Shown piece after piece: positions 23,309-31,729 of a stretch of 32,536 nt of DNA. Position 1 is the stretch's first letter. Each line of letters opens with the position of its first letter. The notes beneath the pieces were generated by a model. The model was not told where the DNA came from, did no database searches, and saw only the letters and a program-made list of their open reading frames with translations. Source of the DNA: Candidatus Omnitrophota bacterium (GTDB lineage Bacteria > Omnitrophota > Gorgyraeia > Aquiviventales > Aquiviventaceae); assembly GCA_030697665.1 (NCBI GenBank), contig JAUYPJ010000003.1:1-32536 (forward strand), read 5' to 3'. A program made the position numbers and the translations under genes.

Positions 23309-25587
23309 GGGACCTCCGTCTTCTGGATGATGTTCTCGGTCAGGCGCATCTCGACAAGCGAGAGCAGGAAGGCCAGTGTCGACTCGGCCCCCTGGTTCTG
23401 GTTGACTCGGTCGGGATGCAGGCCATCGCGGCAGCCGCCGGTGACGGGATCGTAGAGCGGTTGCTTCAGGTCGTTGCGGCCCAGAAACCAGTCGAAGGCC
23501 ACCTGGGCCTCATGCCGCCAGCGCACGTCGCCAGTCAGTCGGTGCGCCTCGAGGCAGGCAGACACCATGGCGTACGCCTCCAGCGGCTGCTGGTCGAACC
23601 GGGCGTGGGGTCCGCCGCGGTGGTAGAAGCCGTTGGAACCCACCGGCACAAAGTGCTCGCCATCCGGCCGCTGCAGCTTGACCAGCCAGTCAAGGGTCCT
23701 GAGCCCCACCTCGGTCATGTCCGGCCGGCTCATCCCTTGGCCGCAGAGCAGCATGGCGTGGGGCAGCTGGCCGTTGGAATAGCTCACCACCTCCTCGAAC
23801 CAGAGCCAGTCGGGGGCGCTGGCCCGGCGGTAGATGTCGAGCAACCGGTCGGCGAGCGTCTCGCGGGCCACTTGGGCGTTGCGATCTCCGGTGAAGCTCC
23901 GCAGGTACTCGTGAATGGCCAGCAGGGAGAAGGCCCACGCGCGGGGGGAGGTCGCGTCCAGGGCGCTGCGCAACACGCGGTCAAAGAGGTTGCCGGCCAG
24001 CCCACGGAGCTTCTCGTCCTTGGAGCGGCCCAGCACGGTTCCCAGCGCCCACACCGCCCGGGCGTGGCTGTCCTCGGAAAACTTCCCGTCGCTCCATGTG
24101 CGATCGTAGGACAGGAGGTTGCGGAACCGGCACGAGAGGGGGTCGAAGGCGTACCACAGGAAGGCCAGGTAGCGAGGGGCCAGGTCCACGACATGGGAAG
24201 AGGCTTCGTCCTCGACTTCCTCGAGGAGCACGGCGAGGATCAGCGCCCGGGCGTTGTCGTCGGTGGTGTAGCCCCCGCTGAAGTCGGGTACGGCGAAGAC
24301 CGCGTGCTGGAAGATGCCGGTTCCATCGCTCAACCGGCGGAGGTGGTCGAGCTTCATGGGCGGCAGTTCGCGGGGCCGCTGGTTCATGGTCACGAAGACG
24401 CCCGCCGGGCCCACCGGGCGCTTGTGCCAGGCCCGGGCCCGCTCGAAGCTCCTTGCGTAGAGCCCGGCGACCTGCGGCCAGATCATCTCTCGGCCGCGCA
24501 GGTAGGCCCGTTTGCGCATGGCGTGACGGGCGGGCTCGTTGTGAAGCAGTTCCACCACTTGATCGGCGATGGCCGCCGGATCGTTGAAGGGCACGAGGAC
24601 ACCGCAGCTCTCATCCAGTAGCTCCTGGGCGTACGAGTAGGGCGTGGAGATCGTCGCCTTGCCGGCGCCCACGGCGTAGGCCAGGGTTCCCGATACGATC
24701 TGGGCCTCGTTGATGTAGGGGGTGATGTAGATATCGGCGGCCCCCAGGAATTCGACCAGCTCCTGAAGGCTCACAAAGCGATTATGGAATACCACGCTGC
24801 CCGCAACACCGCAATCCTGGACCAGCCGCTCGATATCGAGCCGGTAGGACTCTCCCTCGCGGCGCAACACATGCGGGTGGGTGGCGCCGACCACCAGGTA
24901 CACCACGTTGGGGTTCTTGGCCAGGATGGCCGGCAGCGCCTTGATCACGCTGGCGATGCCCTTGTTGGGCGAGAGCAGGCCGGAGGTCAGCATCACCATC
25001 TTGCCCTCGACCTCGAACTTGCCCTTGTAGAAGTTGGGGTCAACGAAGGGCACGTCGGGGATGCCGTGGGGGATGACGTCGATCTTTTCGGATGGGACGC
25101 GGTAGACCTCGCGCAGGTACTGCTCGCCGCGGCGGCTCATCACCACCAGCCGGCTGGACAGGGCGGTCAGCTCCGCCATGACCTTGCGCTGGGTCGCGTC
25201 GGGGCTGTTCAGGATGGTGTGCAGGGTGGTGATCACCGGCATGCGCAGGCCTCGTACCAGCGCCAGGACATGGCTGCCAGCCTCCCCGCCGAAAAGGCCG
25301 AACTCGTGCTGCAGGTTCACCACCTCGACGCCGTTGAGGTTCAAGAAGTCGGCCGCGCGCCGGTAGGCCACGACCTCCTTCTCGGCGATCTCAAAGCGCG
25401 CTCGCGGCCCGTAGGCGTAGCCCAGCTCCGCGTCGGTCACGGCCACCTGGAAGAACTCCACCGCCCGGTCCAGCGCCTCCAGCGCGTCGCAAAGGTCTGC
25501 CGTGTAGGTCGCGATGCCGCACTTGCGCGGCAGGCTGCTGCCAACGAACGCGACGCGCCTCGGCCGTGGCTTCATGACGTCCGTCAT
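23305..25587 (-). CDS. GT4 glycosyltransferase fused to an (alpha/alpha)-barrel-like domain
   Basis: 760 residues in two parts. Residues 1-400 are a GT-B fold glycosyltransferase of family 4: VAFVGSSLPRKCGIATYTADL at the N terminus, VVNLQHEFGLFGG, TSGLLSPNKGIASVIKALP at the acceptor/donor hinge, and EAQIVSGTLAYAVGAGKATI with the nucleotide-sugar Glu. Residues 420-760 form a helical domain (YTTDDNARALILAVLLEE, FSEDSHARAVWALG, RFDQQPLEAYAMVSACLEA) resembling six-hairpin glycosidase-like domains often attached to such enzymes. It forms an operon with the GH130 gene. Sugar donor unknown; GDP-mannose is a guess from the partner. Confidence 0.88.
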   Translation of the reverse strand: MTDVMKPRPRRVAFVGSSLPRKCGIATYTADLCDALEALDRAVEFFQVAVTDAELGYAYGPRARFEIAEKEVVAYRRAADFLNLNGVEVVNLQHEFGLFGGEAGSHVLALVRGLRMPVITTLHTILNSPDATQRKVMAELTALSSRLVVMSRRGEQYLREVYRVPSEKIDVIPHGIPDVPFVDPNFYKGKFEVEGKMVMLTSGLLSPNKGIASVIKALPAILAKNPNVVYLVVGATHPHVLRREGESYRLDIERLVQDCGVAGSVVFHNRFVSLQELVEFLGAADIYITPYINEAQIVSGTLAYAVGAGKATISTPYSYAQELLDESCGVLVPFNDPAAIADQVVELLHNEPARHAMRKRAYLRGREMIWPQVAGLYARSFERARAWHKRPVGPAGVFVTMNQRPRELPPMKLDHLRRLSDGTGIFQHAVFAVPDFSGGYTTDDNARALILAVLLEEVEDEASSHVVDLAPRYLAFLWYAFDPLSCRFRNLLSYDRTWSDGKFSEDSHARAVWALGTVLGRSKDEKLRGLAGNLFDRVLRSALDATSPRAWAFSLLAIHEYLRSFTGDRNAQVARETLADRLLDIYRRASAPDWLWFEEVVSYSNGQLPHAMLLCGQGMSRPDMTEVGLRTLDWLVKLQRPDGEHFVPVGSNGFYHRGGPHARFDQQPLEAYAMVSACLEAHRLTGDVRWRHEAQVAFDWFLGRNDLKQPLYDPVTGGCRDGLHPDRVNQNQGAESTLAFLLSLVEMRLTENIIQKTEVP

Positions 25588-25678
25588 CAGTGTTCACTTT
25601 CCATCAAAACGCTTGTCAACGCTTTGCTTGCCAAGATTGACAAAGAGCGCTCTAAGGCAGCAGTGCGGGGGAAGGTCA

Positions 25679-25708
25679 TTGCCTACCTAGGATTCTCAGA
25701 AGTATAAT
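25679..25708 (+). promoter_or_regulatory. Promoter of the Cys-rich mini-protein
   Basis: TTGCCT (25679-25684), 18-base spacer, TATAAT (25703-25708); start expected near 25715, giving a short leader with a perfect ribosome-binding site. Confidence 0.6.
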
Positions 25709-25735
25709 ATCAATCAAGCCGAAAGGAGGTGATGA

Positions 25736-25855
25736 GTGACCCTGTGTCCAATCGCTCTCGTTGTCGGTTGCAAGAAATGTCCGTTGGTTAAGGTGTGTCC
25801 TGTCAAAGAGATTATTGGAGATTATAAAAAGGAAGACACAAAAGAGAAAAAATAA
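25736..25855 (+). CDS. Cys-rich 39-residue conserved mini-protein
   Basis: A short frame from GTG 25736: it begins MTLCPIALVVGCKKCP and continues with LVKVCPVKEIIGDYKK and a Lys/Glu-rich end. Four Cys are spaced C-x7-C-x2-C-x5-C, suggesting metal binding. The pattern CPIAL..GCKKCP...CP.K..IGDYKK is one I recognise from tiny conserved proteins of several bacterial phyla; the function is unknown. Support for expression is unusually good: AAGGAGGTGAT, complementary to the 16S rRNA end, lies just before the GTG, and a consensus promoter is upstream. Codon use is A+T-richer than the surroundings. Confidence 0.8.
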   Translation: MTLCPIALVVGCKKCPLVKVCPVKEIIGDYKKEDTKEKK

Positions 25856-26017
25856 AGGTGTTTGTCCCTTGGCGTTACGCCCAGTGCCAGGCTAATTTGC
25901 TAACACTTCTGCTAACACCAAGACGTCTATGATACACCTGGCCGGGGGCTGGAGGCTAGGTTGAGGGGGTCGGGTGAGAGCCTGCTTCGTTCTAGCTGTG
26001 GAATGCCTCCGGTGTGT
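25856..26017. other. Spacer with a small palindrome
   Basis: GGCGTTACGCC (25871-25881) may end the mini-protein transcript; TGCTAACAC is repeated at about 25898-25919. Nothing else seen. Confidence 0.4.
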
Positions 26018-26224
26018 TTAATGGCAAGAGCCGCCGCAGCAGGAACTGCCTTCGTCCTTGATCGCTACGCGGATCTTCGCCTGCACGTCGGGCGTCATCT
26101 GGACGTTGTGATGACAGTCCTTGGCGTGCTCGGCTGCCTGGCGCAGCACATCCGCCTCATCCTTACCCTTGATCACGAAGTCGCAATCCACCCCGACGTC
26201 TTTGCATGCGAGTACCTTGCCCAT
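26018..26224 (-). CDS. DUF1059 small protein
   Basis: 68 residues matching the DUF1059 pattern: KVLACKDVGVDCDFVIKGKDEADVLRQAAEHAKDCHH followed by MTPDVQAKIRVAIKDE, then an added CCGGSCH tail that could bind metal. Function unknown. GGAGG-like GGAGGGAG precedes the ATG. It ends just upstream of the peroxiredoxin gene on the same strand. Confidence 0.88.
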   Translation of the reverse strand: MGKVLACKDVGVDCDFVIKGKDEADVLRQAAEHAKDCHHNVQMTPDVQAKIRVAIKDEGSSCCGGSCH

Positions 26225-26303
26225 GCCCTCTCCCTCCGTGTTGGCTTGCCATCACGATCCCGATCTGAACTGTATAAGCGGTCCGGCTTGGCCGTCGACG
26301 CCG

Positions 26304-26954
26304 TCAGCCGTTCGCACCGAACTGTATGAGATCCTTCAAGATTTCGTCCGTGTGCTCTTCCGGCTTCACCTTGGGGTAGATCTTCGCGATCTTCCCCGCC
26401 GGATCGATGAGGAACGAGGTGCGGGCGATCCCCATGTACGTCTTGCCCACGAACTGCTTCTCGCCCCACACCCCGTAGGCCTGCACGACTTGCTTCTGGG
26501 TGTCGGCTAGCAGTGGAAATGGCAACTTGAACTTGTCGGAAAATTTCTTGTGGCTCTCCACCGAATCGACGCTAATGCCCAACACGACCGCCTTGAGCTT
26601 CTGGAACTCCGCGAAGCGATCCCGGAGGCCGCAGGCCTCCGTCGTGCAGCCGGGCGTATCATCCTTGGGATAGCAGTAGACCAGGACCCACTGCCCCCGG
26701 TAGGCGGCCAGGTGATGCGAAGTGCCGGATTGATCCGAGAGGGTAAAATCAGGAGCTAGTTGGCCGACCTGCAACCCGGTGGATTCCTGTTCGCTTGCGT
26801 GTGCCGTGCTCATCGCAGACCCTCCCGGGAGGATGCCGTTGCACCACGTCAGATACACGCCCAACACCGTCCAGCGCCACGGCCTCGAGGCCCCAACCGC
26901 CATGCGCGGCTGATTGACGTTCGCGCTCCCTGTACGTGCGCTGAGCCGTTGCAT
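26304..26954 (-). CDS. Peroxiredoxin (Bcp/PrxQ type), probably exported
   Basis: AhpC/TSA-fold thiol peroxidase reducing H2O2 and organic peroxides. The domain begins GLQVGQLAPDFTLSDQSG and has the peroxidatic Cys in YPKDDTPGCTTEACGLRD, with a second Cys five residues on as in PrxQ, then LGISVDSVESHKKFSDKF and RTSFLIDPAGKI. About 60 extra residues precede the domain and contain a hydrophobic stretch ending GGSAMSTAHA-S, like a signal peptide. ATG 26954 lies 6 bases after an extended -10 (TGCTATAGT), implying a leaderless message; ATG 26903 would give a cleaner signal peptide. Confidence 0.88.
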   Translation of the reverse strand: MQRLSARTGSANVNQPRMAVGASRPWRWTVLGVYLTWCNGILPGGSAMSTAHASEQESTGLQVGQLAPDFTLSDQSGTSHHLAAYRGQWVLVYCYPKDDTPGCTTEACGLRDRFAEFQKLKAVVLGISVDSVESHKKFSDKFKLPFPLLADTQKQVVQAYGVWGEKQFVGKTYMGIARTSFLIDPAGKIAKIYPKVKPEEHTDEILKDLIQFGANG

Positions 26955-26960
26955 GGGATC

Positions 26961-26969
26961 ACTATAGCA
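26961..26969 (-). promoter_or_regulatory. Extended -10 promoter, peroxiredoxin (leaderless)
   Basis: Minus-strand TGCTATAGT; the -10 ends six bases before ATG 26954. No Shine-Dalgarno in between. Confidence 0.55.
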
Positions 26970-27018
26970 CATCCCTTTTGAAGGAGAACGCCCGAGTCCT
27001 CAGGTCTCAGGCGCGAGA

Positions 27019-27027
27019 TGCTATAAT
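27019..27027 (+). promoter_or_regulatory. Extended -10 promoter, site-2 protease gene (leaderless)
   Basis: TGCTATAAT; the -10 ends six bases before ATG 27034. Mirror arrangement to the peroxiredoxin promoter 50 bases away. Confidence 0.6.
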
Positions 27028-27033
27028 CTACGC

Positions 27034-27675
27034 ATGGAGCCCCATGCGCTTGCGTATTATCTCACGCTTATCCCCAGTATCGTCCTAGCGATCACCGTCC
27101 ACGAGTGCGCCCATGCGTGGACCGCCCTACAGTACGGCGATACCACCGCGTACTACGCCGGGCGCGTAACGCTCAACCCCCTGGCCCACTTGGATCCGCT
27201 GGGGACGCTGCTGTTTTTCCTGGCAGGGTTTGGCTGGGGCAAGCCGACACCGGTGAACGTCAACGCGCTGCGCCACCCGCGGGCCAACCTGGTCGTCTCC
27301 CTCGCCGGCCCCCTGTCGAATCTCTTCCTGGCCGCCCTGGCGGGCTTCGTCCTCCGGGTGCCTGGTGTCATGGCCTGGCTGGACGCGCTGGGGGCTGGGA
27401 TGGGGGCGCGGCTCTTCGTGTCGGTCTTCGTCTCCATGAACCTGATCCTCGCATTCTTTAACCTGCTCCCGATCTGGCCGCTGGATGGCTCACACGTTGT
27501 CGAGAATCTCCTTCCAGCCATCCAGGCGCTCCAGTTCAAGCGGTTCGGCATGGCCTACGGGACCTTCATTCTCCTGGGCATCATCCTCCTCGGCCGGCTC
27601 ACAGGGTTCTCGATCCTAGGTATTGTGCTCGGCCCGCCGATCGACTTTTTCAGCTCGCTCTTCCTCGGCGCCTAA
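27034..27675 (+). CDS. Site-2 protease family membrane metallopeptidase (M50)
   Basis: 213 residues, about five to six membrane segments. Zinc-site motif HECAH (His23, Glu24, His27) lies in the first hydrophobic helix region, followed by the family NPLAHLDPLGT segment and the second catalytic motif NLLPIWPLDGSHV with the third zinc ligand Asp. No PDZ domain, so this is the small S2P-like type of unknown substrate. Divergent from the peroxiredoxin gene; both appear leaderless. Confidence 0.92.
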   Translation: MEPHALAYYLTLIPSIVLAITVHECAHAWTALQYGDTTAYYAGRVTLNPLAHLDPLGTLLFFLAGFGWGKPTPVNVNALRHPRANLVVSLAGPLSNLFLAALAGFVLRVPGVMAWLDALGAGMGARLFVSVFVSMNLILAFFNLLPIWPLDGSHVVENLLPAIQALQFKRFGMAYGTFILLGIILLGRLTGFSILGIVLGPPIDFFSSLFLGA

Positions 27676-27724
27676 CCGCCCCTCTTCCCCACATCAGGAA
27701 AGACGGAGGCGCTCCTCCTAGTGT

Positions 27725-27744
27725 CGCCTCACCATGCTGAGGCG
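27725..27744. terminator. Hairpin between convergent genes
   Basis: CGCCTC (27725-27730) and GAGGCG (27739-27744) lie between the M50 gene and the serine recombinase frame, followed by GGAGGC-ac-GCCTCC. No T-tract; terminator function is inferred from position. Confidence 0.35.
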
Positions 27745-29552
27745 GTTCTGGGAGGCACGCCTCCGGAGCTACTCCTCCACCTCGAACTGGATGCGGCACA
27801 ACTCGCATTCATGCACCGGAACGGAACGGTGCCAGGCACCGGTGTGGCTGGCACCAGCGGGACAGGCATATTGTACGCCTGAAGGAGCGAAACACGAAGC
27901 GGCCCGGCCGGGGAAGGTACCCCAGCCGGGCCAAAACTCCCCGGGGAGGTCTTGGAGTCGAGGTGAGACCGGGCCACCGGGGAGATGTCGGGCTCCACGA
28001 CCTCGCGCTTGGCAAGGTCGATGCCGAGCCTGATCTTCTCGCCTGACAATTCCACTCTCCTGAGGACCTTGTAGACAAGTTCCCTGCGCTTGTAGGGTTT
28101 TATCGAGTCGGAGAAGGCGGCCTCGAACTGCGCCACCAGGGTCCGGACGTCGTCCGGGCTGAGGGCGCGGTCGGTGATCTCCGATTCGCAGGCCCCGACC
28201 ATGGCCAGACGGCCTTCGAGCTCGCGGCGCCGTGCCGCCAGCTGATCAAGCGTCTCCTTCAGGAACACCCCTCCGCCGTTGGCCTCGCCGGCGTACTGAT
28301 CCAACAGCCGTCCTGCTTTACGGTTGACGTCTTGGAGCTCTTCCTGGCAGCCCAGGCGCTGGGCCGAGAGTTTTGGCAGGCGCTGTTGGAGCCTGGCGTT
28401 GAGGCGCTCCACCACCTTCGCCAGGAGGGGCGATTTGGACGCAACGTACCGCACCAGCTCGAGGACGGCGCGCTCGACCTCCATCTCGGGTAGCTTGAAG
28501 CGGCAGGCGGCGTTGGCGCAGACGTAGTAGTAATACGCCTTCGTGCCGCGCTTGCCGTAGGCGTTGCGGCCCTCCATGCGGGTGCCGCAGCGGCTACAGT
28601 GCAGGAGGCCGCCGTTGAACAGGTAGAAATGCTTCGTGGGGACCGCGCCGTTCCACTTGTGTTTGAGGTTGACCTGCATGAGCTTCTGGGCGGCGAGGAA
28701 CTTCTCCGCCGGCACGATGGCCGGCCAGACCGCGTCCACCAGGCGGTAGCGCAGCTCCTCCGGCAGCTTGTCCTGGGGCTGGTGGCGGATCTTTTTGTTG
28801 ATCTCTTTCCTCCCGATGTAGGCGTGGTTGGTCAGAATCTGCTGGGTGGCGCTGTAGCAGAAGGGCTCCTCAGAGTGGTGGACGCCGCGGCGGCCGGTGT
28901 AGGCCCTCGTCCGGTAGCCCTGGGCGTTGATCCGCTTGGCCGTCTCGAGGATCGAGCCGCACGCCAAGTACGTGTCGAAGATGCGGCTGACGATCTCCGC
29001 TTCTTTGGGGTGGGGGATGAGGGAGCCCTTGCGCTGGGGATCCAGGTCGTAGCCGATGATCTGCCCGCCGTTCCACAGGCCGCGCTCCGCCCGGGCCAGG
29101 AACGCGGCCCGGGTGCGCTCGCTCGTCTGCTCGCGCTCGAACTCGTTGAGGGCGCCCATGATGGTGACGAAGCACTTGCCTTGGGCGGTGGTGGTGTCGA
29201 AGTCCTCCTTGAGGCAGATGAAGTCCACCTCGTGCTGCTTGAAGAAGTCGATCATGTCCAGAAGGTCGCGGGTGGAACGGCTGATGCGGGAGAGGGAGGT
29301 GCAGATGATGGTATCGATTCGGCCTCGCTTGATATCCTCAACCATGCGCAGGTAGGCCGGCCGGCCTTTGATGTCCTTGGCGGATTTGCCCTCATCGACG
29401 TAGCGGTCCACGATGACCCACGGCTCAGAGCCGATCTTGCTCTTGATCTCGACGTGCTGGGTCAGGAGCTGATCTTGGTTCTTGAGGGAGCCCTCCTCGA
29501 CCTTCGCCTGCCGATCCGTCGAAACTCTGATATACAGCCCACAGCGTTTCAT
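27729..29552 (-). CDS. Large serine recombinase
   Basis: Serine-type site-specific recombinase of 607 residues. The catalytic domain starts CGLYIRVSTDRQ with nucleophile Ser11 and has LSRISRSTRDLLDMIDFF and MGALNEFEREQTSERTRA; the recombinase domain (GYDLDPQRKG...) and zinc ribbon CSRCGTRM...YYYYVCANAACRF follow, then a coiled coil and VLRRVELSGEKIRLGIDL. Such enzymes integrate or excise phages and mobile islands. The last 85 or so residues are low-complexity and come from DNA holding a 13-bp hairpin (27901-27932) and the REP-like GGTGCCAGGCACC (27828-27840), so the native end was probably near 27990. Confidence 0.9.
   Translation of the reverse strand: MKRCGLYIRVSTDRQAKVEEGSLKNQDQLLTQHVEIKSKIGSEPWVIVDRYVDEGKSAKDIKGRPAYLRMVEDIKRGRIDTIICTSLSRISRSTRDLLDMIDFFKQHEVDFICLKEDFDTTTAQGKCFVTIMGALNEFEREQTSERTRAAFLARAERGLWNGGQIIGYDLDPQRKGSLIPHPKEAEIVSRIFDTYLACGSILETAKRINAQGYRTRAYTGRRGVHHSEEPFCYSATQQILTNHAYIGRKEINKKIRHQPQDKLPEELRYRLVDAVWPAIVPAEKFLAAQKLMQVNLKHKWNGAVPTKHFYLFNGGLLHCSRCGTRMEGRNAYGKRGTKAYYYYVCANAACRFKLPEMEVERAVLELVRYVASKSPLLAKVVERLNARLQQRLPKLSAQRLGCQEELQDVNRKAGRLLDQYAGEANGGGVFLKETLDQLAARRRELEGRLAMVGACESEITDRALSPDDVRTLVAQFEAAFSDSIKPYKRRELVYKVLRRVELSGEKIRLGIDLAKREVVEPDISPVARSHLDSKTSPGSFGPAGVPSPAGPLRVSLLQAYNMPVPLVPATPVPGTVPFRCMNASCAASSSRWRSSSGGVPPRTASAW
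27828..27932. repeat. REP-like palindromes inside the recombinase 3' end
   Basis: GGTGCC-a-GGCACC at 27828-27840 and GGCCCGGCCGGGG (27901-27913) with CCCCAGCCGGGCC (27920-27932), 12 of 13 pairs. The second is terminator-like on the minus strand. Confidence 0.6.
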
Positions 29553-29666
29553 GGCAGTTCACATGTGCCCAACGACGATCTCAGACACGCAACATTGCAC
29601 TCGCTCATTTGGCAGCCGTAGGATGTCACAAACAGACGCTTGTTTGGCCTGATTCAATACCAGTCC

Positions 29667-30989
29667 TCATCGCCCACTACTGAGCCGCCGCTCAAGCTCC
29701 TTGATGAGCCGCTCGGCTTTGGCCATCAGGTCAGGATACTGGCGGGCCTGCTTTTGCTGCAGGAACTCGGTGAAAGCGTCTTTGGCTTGCGCCCAGCGCC
29801 CAAGATCATAGTTGGCGAATCCGAGATTGTAGTACGCTTCGGCGTAGGCGGGATATAGTTCAGCCGCCGACTGATAGTGAGCGGCGGCTGACTCGATCTT
29901 GCCTTGCTCATAGAACACTTGCGCAAGCTCATAGTGCACCACCGAATCCGTCGGATCAGCCTCAAGCGCTTGCTCGAACGCAGCCACCGCGCGACCCAAG
30001 TCTCGCTGTTGCCAGTAGACCCTGGCCAGCTCCGCGAGCAGGCTGGCCCGATCCTCAGGGCTTAACCGGATCGCTTCTTCCAGTTGTGCAGCCGCCACCT
30101 CCCACTTCCGGCAGTAGCGCGCAATGCCTGCAGACATGACGAGCACATCCTTCGATGCGGGAAAGTCGCGGCTCAGCTGCTTCGATACCCCCTCCGCTTC
30201 CTGGCATGCCGTCGGAAGGTCGAGAAAGACGAGTTCTCGCTCTCGGAACTTTTTGTCGCTTAGGTAGTGGAAGTACGCTTCGAGCATGACCATCGGCAGG
30301 ATCGACCCCTCCGGTGCCTCAGCGGTGGTCTTGCGCGCAAAGTCGAAGACTTGATCCCAGCTGCCATGCCATTTGGGAGTCAGGTACGCCAATTTCTTTT
30401 CGTAAGCCACGAAATCCAGCGGATCGGCACGGATGGCGCGTTGGAACTGCCGTTCCATCTGCTCGTGCGTCCATCCCAGCGCCATTGCCACATCGATGAG
30501 CACGGCCGGGGTGTATGAGCCACCTGGATCAAGTTCGTAGGCCCGCTCAAGGTCGCGTCGGGCCAGTTCCATACGCTCCTCGAATATCGCCCACTCCTCT
30601 GGGTTGACGGTTGCCGAGAACCCTGACCCTCGGGCCTTCCATGCATACCGGGCATAGAACACCCCGCGCTGTGTGAAGGCGTACGAGGACATCGGGAACC
30701 GCTCGCACCAGGCGTTGAGCAACGGGAGCCACTCCTCCTCGCCTGGAACTTGCCGGTAGAGCACGGTCAGCGGCCTCAGCCCTGCTTCCGTGAAGCCTCC
30801 AGCGTGATGGAGTGCGGTGTAGTGCGCTTCGACGGCCTCGAACTGCCCAGTGCGCAGTGCCTGCAAGAGCCGCTCACGGTTGAATCCTTGTTCCTCAGCT
30901 GAGGCTGCCGCAGCTAAGAGACTCAGTGCGATGCCATGCATGGCATGCGCGATACCGCGAGATTTGCAATCTGAATTCCAACGCCACAT
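29667..30989 (-). CDS. Exported TPR-repeat protein (DUF4034-like N terminus)
   Basis: 440 residues. An N-terminal hydrophobic segment (GIALSLLAAAASAEEQ) looks like a signal peptide. Residues 35-260 carry a helical region with LRTGQFEAVEAHYTAL and a tetratricopeptide-like solenoid of DUF4034 type; residues 280-420 contain classical TPRs (AELARVYWQQRDLGRAVAAFEQALEADP, VHYELAQVFYEQGKIESAAAHYQSA, AYYNLGFANYDLGRWAQAKDAF). Likely a periplasmic scaffold protein; partner unknown. AGGAG lies upstream of ATG 30989. It sits between the recombinase and the HEPN/MNT module. Confidence 0.8.
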   Translation of the reverse strand: MWRWNSDCKSRGIAHAMHGIALSLLAAAASAEEQGFNRERLLQALRTGQFEAVEAHYTALHHAGGFTEAGLRPLTVLYRQVPGEEEWLPLLNAWCERFPMSSYAFTQRGVFYARYAWKARGSGFSATVNPEEWAIFEERMELARRDLERAYELDPGGSYTPAVLIDVAMALGWTHEQMERQFQRAIRADPLDFVAYEKKLAYLTPKWHGSWDQVFDFARKTTAEAPEGSILPMVMLEAYFHYLSDKKFRERELVFLDLPTACQEAEGVSKQLSRDFPASKDVLVMSAGIARYCRKWEVAAAQLEEAIRLSPEDRASLLAELARVYWQQRDLGRAVAAFEQALEADPTDSVVHYELAQVFYEQGKIESAAAHYQSAAELYPAYAEAYYNLGFANYDLGRWAQAKDAFTEFLQQKQARQYPDLMAKAERLIKELERRLSSGR

Positions 30990-31115
30990 TACCGTCTCCT
31001 GTTACGCACTGAGGCGCTTATTCTTATCCGTTCAGCTTCCTCAACAACCCCAGCGCCATCTTGCGCCAGTGTCACATACGGTCAGCCGTAGGTTGCGCTT
31101 ACACCGATCCATTGG

Positions 31116-31238
31116 CTACTTGCTTTGACAGTTCTTCTTGCGCTCGATCCATTGAAGAATATCCGTTTTTCCGAAGCGCCAGCGGCGGACGATCTTGGCT
31201 CCGGGGAGCTCGCAGATGCAGTGGCCGTCCTGACTCAT
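31116..31238 (-). pseudogene. 40-residue excisionase/HTH_17 C-terminal fragment
   Basis: Short frame that starts by ATGA overlap with the HEPN stop. The product contains ELPGAKIVRRWRFGKTDILQ, which corresponds to the second half of an excisionase-type helix-turn-helix (the LPxxKxGRxWRF...I..W pattern); the first helix pair is missing. It may be a remnant of an AlpA/Xis-like regulator, or a kept mini-protein given the tight overlap. Confidence 0.55.
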
Positions 31239-31729
31239 GCCAAGACCTCTTCGATGCGCAGGACGAAGGTTTTGGCTTCCTCCAAGAGCCATTCAGCGTC
31301 GTCGTTGGTGACTTCCTCAATGCCGTACTGGACGACGATGCGATTCTCGCGGGCGGCTTCCAGGGTCTCGGCGTAGCGCTTCTTGAGCTGCTCGGCCCGT
31401 TTGAGGAACTGGACATACTCCGGCGGGACGCGCTTGCGCTCGACGTAGAACTTCCGGAAGGCCGCCAGGGCGCAGGGGTGTGAAAGCCCGCGCAATCCGA
31501 TGTGCGCCAGGGCGCCCAGCACCGCATGGTACATGGCGTAGTAGCCGCAGACGACCGTCCAGTCAAAGAGCTCTTCTCGGTACATCAGCGCCATGGCCCG
31601 CAGGTTGACCCGTGCCTTCTCGAGATGGGCTCGGGCAGTCTTCTCATCCGGGCTTACCCGCACCAGTCCTGGCTTGCCGCGGGTGGGATGAAGGCAGTCG
31701 TGAAGCAGTTGGCCAATCCGCTCAGCCAT
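31235..31729 (-). CDS. HEPN domain protein (toxin candidate)
   Basis: 164-residue all-helical HEPN protein: TARAHLEKARVNLRAMALM in the first helix, the family motif CGYYAMYHAVLGALAHIG, and FVLRIEEVLA at the end. HEPN proteins paired with minimal nucleotidyltransferases are often RNase toxins. I do not find the RX4HXY motif of the HepT type, so either the catalytic pattern differs or the protein is not an RNase. Its start overlaps the nucleotidyltransferase gene by 8 bases, the usual arrangement of a two-gene module. Confidence 0.8.
   Translation of the reverse strand: MAERIGQLLHDCLHPTRGKPGLVRVSPDEKTARAHLEKARVNLRAMALMYREELFDWTVVCGYYAMYHAVLGALAHIGLRGLSHPCALAAFRKFYVERKRVPPEYVQFLKRAEQLKKRYAETLEAARENRIVVQYGIEEVTNDDAEWLLEEAKTFVLRIEEVLA

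Noticed and set aside
23416..24621. 401-codon plus-strand frame
   Set aside because: Shadow of the GT4 fusion gene; no recognisable domain and codon pattern follows the opposite strand.
28599..29621. 340-codon plus-strand frame
   Set aside because: Antisense shadow of the serine recombinase.
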